Assembly: GCA_004193555.1 (NCBI GenBank)
Contig: RPGP01000001.1
Span: forward strand, 62,001-126,000
DNA length: 64,000 bases
Source of the DNA: Desulfobacteraceae bacterium Eth-SRB1
GTDB lineage: Bacteria > Desulfobacterota > Desulfobacteria > Desulfobacterales > ETH-SRB1
Direction: 5' to 3'
In this document: piece by piece, positions 58,718 to 64,000 of the stretch
Layout: the number at the start of each line of letters is the position of its first letter
Numbering within the stretch: the stretch's first letter is position 1
The notes under the pieces: generated by a model
What the model was told of the DNA's origin: nothing
Seen by the model: the letters and a program-made list of their open reading frames with translations, nothing else
Databases searched by the model: none
Program-made: the position numbers and the translations under genes

Positions 58718-59089
58718 CTATTTGGGTTTCTTTGCACCATATTTAGATCTTCCCTGTTTTCGATCCTCAACACCAAGTGTATCAAGTATACCCCTGACAA
58801 CATGGTACCTGACGCCCGGCAGATCCTTAACACGTCCTCCACGAACCAGAACTACCGAATGTTCCTGAAGATTATGACCTATACCGGGGATATACGCCGT
58901 AACCTCTATACCTGTGGTCAACCTGACTCTTGCTACCTTCCGTAAAGCAGAATTGGGTTTTTTGGGAGTTGAAGTGTAGACACGTACACACACACCCCGT
59001 TTTTGCGGTCCCCCTTTTAGGGCTGGCGTATTTGTCTTTTTCTTTATCCGTTTTCTGCCCTTTCTTATTAACTGATTAATTGTAGGCAT
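58718..59089 (-). CDS. rpsL: 30S ribosomal protein S12
   Basis: [31 protein letters not shown]. Confidence 0.98.
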   Translation of the reverse strand: MPTINQLIRKGRKRIKKKTNTPALKGGPQKRGVCVRVYTSTPKKPNSALRKVARVRLTTGIEVTAYIPGIGHNLQEHSVVLVRGGRVKDLPGVRYHVVRGILDTLGVEDRKQGRSKYGAKKPK

Positions 59090-59254
59090 ACTCTCCTCAT
59101 AATACAGAGCCTTTTAAAAAGCCGGTTTATCAGAGACACTAATTTATACTATAATAATAAAAATGAAAAATTCGATGGATTTGACAAAAGATAATTATCT
59201 ATCTATAAAACCTTTCCTTGTCAAGCTATTTATAAAAAATATCGATCTAAATTT

Positions 59255-62200
59255 TTATCCCTGATCAACCGCTATATCATTATATAAAGGAAGGCCTGTT
59301 CCGGCAGGAATTATTCTACCCATTATAACGTTTTCCTTTAAGCCGTGCAAATAATCTTCAGCTCCGGAGATGCTCGCATCTGTAAGAACTTTTGTTGTCT
59401 CCTGAAATGAAGCTGCGGAAATAAAACTGTCTGTACTCAGCGATGCCTTTGTAATGCCTAATATAAGCGGCTCGGCTACAGCCGGCTGTCCACCTTTGTC
59501 GATCACTGCCTTGTTAGCATCTGCAAATCTGATTCTATCAACCTGCTCTTCAGCAATAAAATCGGTATCTCCAACATCAATAACCTTAACACGCCTCATC
59601 ATCTGTCGAACAATTACCTCAATATGCTTGTCGTTTATACGCACGCCCTGCAAACGATAAACTTCCTGCACCTCATCAACAAGATACCTCGCTAATGCGA
59701 TTTCGCCCTTGATATTTAAAATGTCCTGGGGAACAGCAGCGCCGCCTATTAAAGGTTCACCTGCCCTGATATAATCACCCTCATAAACATTTATATGCTT
59801 TCCACGTTGAATCAAATATTCCTTCTTATCTCCAACATCCACCGGAGTAATCGTAACCTTCTGTTTTTCCCTTTTCGAACTTTTTGATATTGAAACGTAA
59901 CCATCGATTTCACTCAACACAGCGATCTCTTTAGGTTTACGCACTTCAAAAAGCTCGGCTACCCTTGGAAGACCGCCTGTAATATCCTTGGTTTTAGTTG
60001 TCGCTCGCGGAAGTTTCGCAAGGACAGTGCCGGCCTTGACCTCATCTCCTTCTTCAACCAGAAGGATTGCATTCACAGGCAGCAAATAACGGGCAACCCC
60101 TTTTGATGTGGAAAGTCCTGCCGTTTTTCCGCTTTTATCTTTAATAGAAACCCTTGGTATTTCCTCAACGATTTTTGACTCTATAATCGTACGGCTTGAT
60201 TTTCCTGTAACAGGATCCACTTTTTCCTGCATTGTCTTACCTAGTATAATGTCGCCAAATTTAACAGTTCCGGTGACCTCTGTAATAATAGGCGTCGCAA
60301 ATGGATCCCACTTTGCAAGTAAATCACCTGCTTTTACATCCTGCCCGTCTTCCACAACGAGATGCGTCCCAAAAATAACAGGAAACCGCTCCCGTTCTCG
60401 CCCGGTCTTGCTGATAATTGCGAATTCTCCACCGCGGCGGTTCATCACTATAAATTCATTTTCATCATTCTTCTCAACATTAAGGTCAATCAGTTTAATC
60501 TTACCGCCTATACGTGCCCTGATATCGGCCTGCTCAACTCTACGGCTGGCCGTTCCGCCAATGTGGAACGTACGCATTGTCAACTGGGTCCCTGGTTCGC
60601 CGATCGATTGTGCAGACAGTATTCCGACCGCCTGACCGATTTCAATCATTTTTCCATGCGCAAGATCACGGCCATAACACTTGGCACACACACCATGTTT
60701 GGTTTTACATGTCAGGACTGATCGAATTTTCACGCTTGCCAGACTCGCATCTTCAATCTTTTTTGCCAATTCTTCATCAAACTCTTCTCCTGCCTTTATA
60801 AGAACTTCACCTGTAAATGGATCATAAACATCTTCCACTGCGATACGGCCTAAGATACGTTCACCAAGACGCTGGATGATCTCTCCCCCCTCAACCAACG
60901 ACTCAACTTCAACTCCCATCATCGTGCCACAATCATCTTCCATAACAATACAGTCCTGGGCAACATCTGCAAGCCGCCTTGTAAGATATCCTGAATTTGC
61001 AGTCTTTAAAGCGGTATCAGCAAGCCCTTTCCTGGCGCCATGGGTTGAAATAAAGTATTGAAGCACGGAAAGCCCCTCCCTGAAATTTGCAGTAATGGGG
61101 GTTTCGATTATTTCGCCTGATGGTTTTGCCATAAGTCCGCGCATACCTGCCAATTGTCGCATCTGGTCCTTGCTGCCCCTGGCGCCTGAATCCGCCATCA
61201 TGTAAATGGGATTAAAGCTTTCAGTTACGACAGGTTTTTCCTTCTTATCCGGAACAGACGTGCCTTTAATGCTTGTAACGCCGGCCAATTTCATGGAGTT
61301 CATCATCTCGTTTGCCACATCATCCGTTGCTTTTGCCCATATATCCACAACTTTATTATATTTTTCGCCCTGAGTGATTAATCCTTCAATATATTGTCTG
61401 CCGATTTCCGAAACCTGATTTTCCGCCCCTTTAATGATATCCCCTTTTGCAGAAGGAATTATCATATCGCCAATCGAAATGGAAAGCCCGCTTACAGTTG
61501 AATATCTATAACCAAGATCTTTTAACCTGTCGGAAAGAATGACGGTAGCCTTTGCCCCTCTATTCCTGAAAACATAATCCACCAGGTCGCGAAGGGTCTT
61601 CTTGTCCATGACTTTATTTACTGTTTGAAAGGGTATCTCAGGCCGCCTGTTAATTACTTCAAAAATATGATAGTTGTTTTCAGCAAAAACTGTTTCGCTG
61701 ACCTCCCCGTCTTCAAGAGAAAAAACCGCGTCTACATCAGCTTCTTTTGCGTTAAGTATTCTTTTAAACTCTTCTTTTGTAAGAAAGCCGAGAAGTCCGT
61801 CATTTTTTTTGTCATGGCTCTGTGAGTGTTTTTGTACCATATCAACAAAAGAGGCTCCATCCTTTATTTTATCAAGAACCTCCTTAATCTCTTCTTCAGA
61901 CAAAACCATTATATGACGCATTGAGATTACGTTATTCAGTGGCATGATTTCCCACAGGAGAATTCGTCCCACGGTAGTATCCATCAATTTCCCATTAATA
62001 CGAACAGTAATCCTGGCATGGATATCAATAGCTTTTGAATCATACGCAGATCTCACGTCATCAGGGCTGGCAAACATTTTACCTTCCCCTCTGGAACCAT
62101 AAACCTCTCTTGTCATATAATATATGCCAAGAACAATATCCTGGCTGGGAACAATAATAGGGGCCCCGTTAGCTGGGGAAAGAATGTTATTGCTGGAAAG

Positions 62201-63655
62201 CATCAATACTCGCGCCTCTATCTGGGCTTCTGCAGAAAGCGGAACATGAACGGCCATCTGATCGCCGTCAAAGTCAGCATTAAATGCTGTACAGACAAGC
62301 GGATGAAGCTGCAGAGCTTTTCCTTCAATCAGAATAGGCTCAAATGCCTGGATGCCTAACCTGTGAAGCGTTGGAGCACGGTTAAGCATAACCGGATATT
62401 CCTTTACCACTTCATCCAGTGTATCCCAGACTTCAGGAGTCTCCCGCTCTACCATCTTCTTTGCGCTTTTAACAGTGGAAACAAGTCCTTTATGCTCAAG
62501 ACGGTAATAAACAAAAGGCTTGAAAAGTTCGAGCGCCATTTTTTTCGGCAAACCACACTGGTGAAGCCTGAGATTTGGTCCAACTGTAATAACGGTTCTA
62601 CCTGAATAATCAACTCTCTTGCCAAGCAGATTCTGGCGAAAACGGCCCTGCTTCCCTTTTAATGTGTCACTTAAAGACTTTAATGGTCTTTTGTTAGTTC
62701 CGGTGATAACTCTGCCATGGCGTCCGTTATCAAAAAGAACATCTACAGACTCCTGAAGCATCCTCTTTTCGTTACGAATTATAATGCCCGGGGCCTTCAG
62801 GTCTATAAGACGTTTTAACCGATTATTACGATTTATCACTCTGCGATAAAGGTCGTTGAGGTCAGATGTGGCGAATCTTCCACCTTCAAGAGGAACCAGG
62901 GGACGTAAATCAGGAGGCAGAACAGGAATAACATCCATAATCATCCAGACCGGATTTAAGCCGGACCGCCTGAATGCATCGACCACCTTGAGCCGTTTGG
63001 CAAATTTTTGACGTTTTGCCACCGAACCCGTATTTTTAATATCTTCCCTCAGTTGTTTGTATTCTTTGTCAAGATCAATTTTACTTAAAAGCTCCTTTAT
63101 AGCCTCGGCGCCTATTCCAACTTCAAATTTCGTCCTGCCATAGGTCTCAAGCGCTTCATGATAGTTATCCTCTGATAAAAGCTGTCCTCGGCTTAAACTT
63201 GTATCCTTTGGATCAATTACAATATAGTTATCAAAATAGAGTACCTTCTCAACTTTTTTAAGTGTGAGATCAAGGAGGTTGCCTATTTTGCTCGGAAGAC
63301 TTTTTAAGAACCATATATGCGCACAGGGTGAAGCCAGTTTTATATGCGCCATACGCTCTCTTCGGACCTTGGATTGAATGACCTCCACACCGCATTTTTC
63401 ACATATAACTCCCCTGTGCTTCATGCGTTTGTATTTGCCGCAATTACATTCATAATCCTTAGTAGGGCCGAAAATCTTGGCACAAAAAAGACCGTCACGT
63501 TCCGGTTTAAATGTCCTATAATTTACTGTTTCCGGTTTTTTTATCTCACCGTGTGACCACTTTAAAATCTGCTCCGGCGATGCCAGCGCAATCCGAATAC
63601 CGAAATAATTTTTTGGATCAACAGGCTTTGCAAAAAAATCATAAAGACTTTCCAA
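59255..63655 (-). CDS. rpoC: RNA polymerase beta' subunit with inserted PpiC/parvulin-like domain
   Basis: [16 protein letters not shown]; complete 1466-aa reading frame; insertion residues ~575-672. Confidence 0.98.
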   Translation of the reverse strand: MESLYDFFAKPVDPKNYFGIRIALASPEQILKWSHGEIKKPETVNYRTFKPERDGLFCAKIFGPTKDYECNCGKYKRMKHRGVICEKCGVEVIQSKVRRERMAHIKLASPCAHIWFLKSLPSKIGNLLDLTLKKVEKVLYFDNYIVIDPKDTSLSRGQLLSEDNYHEALETYGRTKFEVGIGAEAIKELLSKIDLDKEYKQLREDIKNTGSVAKRQKFAKRLKVVDAFRRSGLNPVWMIMDVIPVLPPDLRPLVPLEGGRFATSDLNDLYRRVINRNNRLKRLIDLKAPGIIIRNEKRMLQESVDVLFDNGRHGRVITGTNKRPLKSLSDTLKGKQGRFRQNLLGKRVDYSGRTVITVGPNLRLHQCGLPKKMALELFKPFVYYRLEHKGLVSTVKSAKKMVERETPEVWDTLDEVVKEYPVMLNRAPTLHRLGIQAFEPILIEGKALQLHPLVCTAFNADFDGDQMAVHVPLSAEAQIEARVLMLSSNNILSPANGAPIIVPSQDIVLGIYYMTREVYGSRGEGKMFASPDDVRSAYDSKAIDIHARITVRINGKLMDTTVGRILLWEIMPLNNVISMRHIMVLSEEEIKEVLDKIKDGASFVDMVQKHSQSHDKKNDGLLGFLTKEEFKRILNAKEADVDAVFSLEDGEVSETVFAENNYHIFEVINRRPEIPFQTVNKVMDKKTLRDLVDYVFRNRGAKATVILSDRLKDLGYRYSTVSGLSISIGDMIIPSAKGDIIKGAENQVSEIGRQYIEGLITQGEKYNKVVDIWAKATDDVANEMMNSMKLAGVTSIKGTSVPDKKEKPVVTESFNPIYMMADSGARGSKDQMRQLAGMRGLMAKPSGEIIETPITANFREGLSVLQYFISTHGARKGLADTALKTANSGYLTRRLADVAQDCIVMEDDCGTMMGVEVESLVEGGEIIQRLGERILGRIAVEDVYDPFTGEVLIKAGEEFDEELAKKIEDASLASVKIRSVLTCKTKHGVCAKCYGRDLAHGKMIEIGQAVGILSAQSIGEPGTQLTMRTFHIGGTASRRVEQADIRARIGGKIKLIDLNVEKNDENEFIVMNRRGGEFAIISKTGRERERFPVIFGTHLVVEDGQDVKAGDLLAKWDPFATPIITEVTGTVKFGDIILGKTMQEKVDPVTGKSSRTIIESKIVEEIPRVSIKDKSGKTAGLSTSKGVARYLLPVNAILLVEEGDEVKAGTVLAKLPRATTKTKDITGGLPRVAELFEVRKPKEIAVLSEIDGYVSISKSSKREKQKVTITPVDVGDKKEYLIQRGKHINVYEGDYIRAGEPLIGGAAVPQDILNIKGEIALARYLVDEVQEVYRLQGVRINDKHIEVIVRQMMRRVKVIDVGDTDFIAEEQVDRIRFADANKAVIDKGGQPAVAEPLILGITKASLSTDSFISAASFQETTKVLTDASISGAEDYLHGLKENVIMGRIIPAGTGLPLYNDIAVDQG

Positions 63656-63668
63656 TGGCTTCTCCTTG

Positions 63669-64000
<332 letters not shown>

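Noticed and set aside
59454-61916. Several plus-strand ORFs of 60-175 aa opposite rpoC (for example 60108..60635)
   Set aside because: They lie antisense to an unmistakable rpoC frame, have no recognisable domains and no RBS context; treated as chance ORFs

Overview
The window looks like chromosomal DNA from an anaerobic Deltaproteobacterium/Desulfobacterota-like organism (inferred from gene content: Rnf, tetraheme cytochrome c, NhaD, Mrp). Left third: a two-component module, several universal stress proteins, an 11-gene Mrp/Mbh-type Na+/H+ antiporter cluster interrupted by a degenerate sigma-54 activator-like gene, and an Rnf cluster with NhaD and USP genes lying between rnfB and the rest. 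Middle: tRNA-Leu(UAA), radical SAM proteins, pheST-rplT-rpmI-infC, an IS91/tyrosine-recombinase remnant, a pyridoxamine-phosphate-oxidase-like pseudogene, UbiA/UbiX and an MBL hydrolase. Right 23 kb, all on the minus strand: rpoB(partial)-rpoC-rpsL-rpsG-tuf, then S10-spc-alpha ribosomal genes to rplQ. Main findings: (1) a ~98-residue parvulin/PpiC-type prolyl isomerase-like domain inserted in RNA polymerase beta' (RpoC); (2) an ATPase-dead bEBP-like regulator inside the Mrp cluster, followed by a helically phased ACTTTA array; (3) a MITE-like family with GAGACCTTTGCAAAA termini and apparent 5-bp target duplications, repeatedly placed just upstream of start codons; (4) infC starting at ATA behind a strong Shine-Dalgarno, missed by the ORF track; (5) absence of fusA and adk from their usual operon positions. 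All calls come from reading the sequence; no database search was run.
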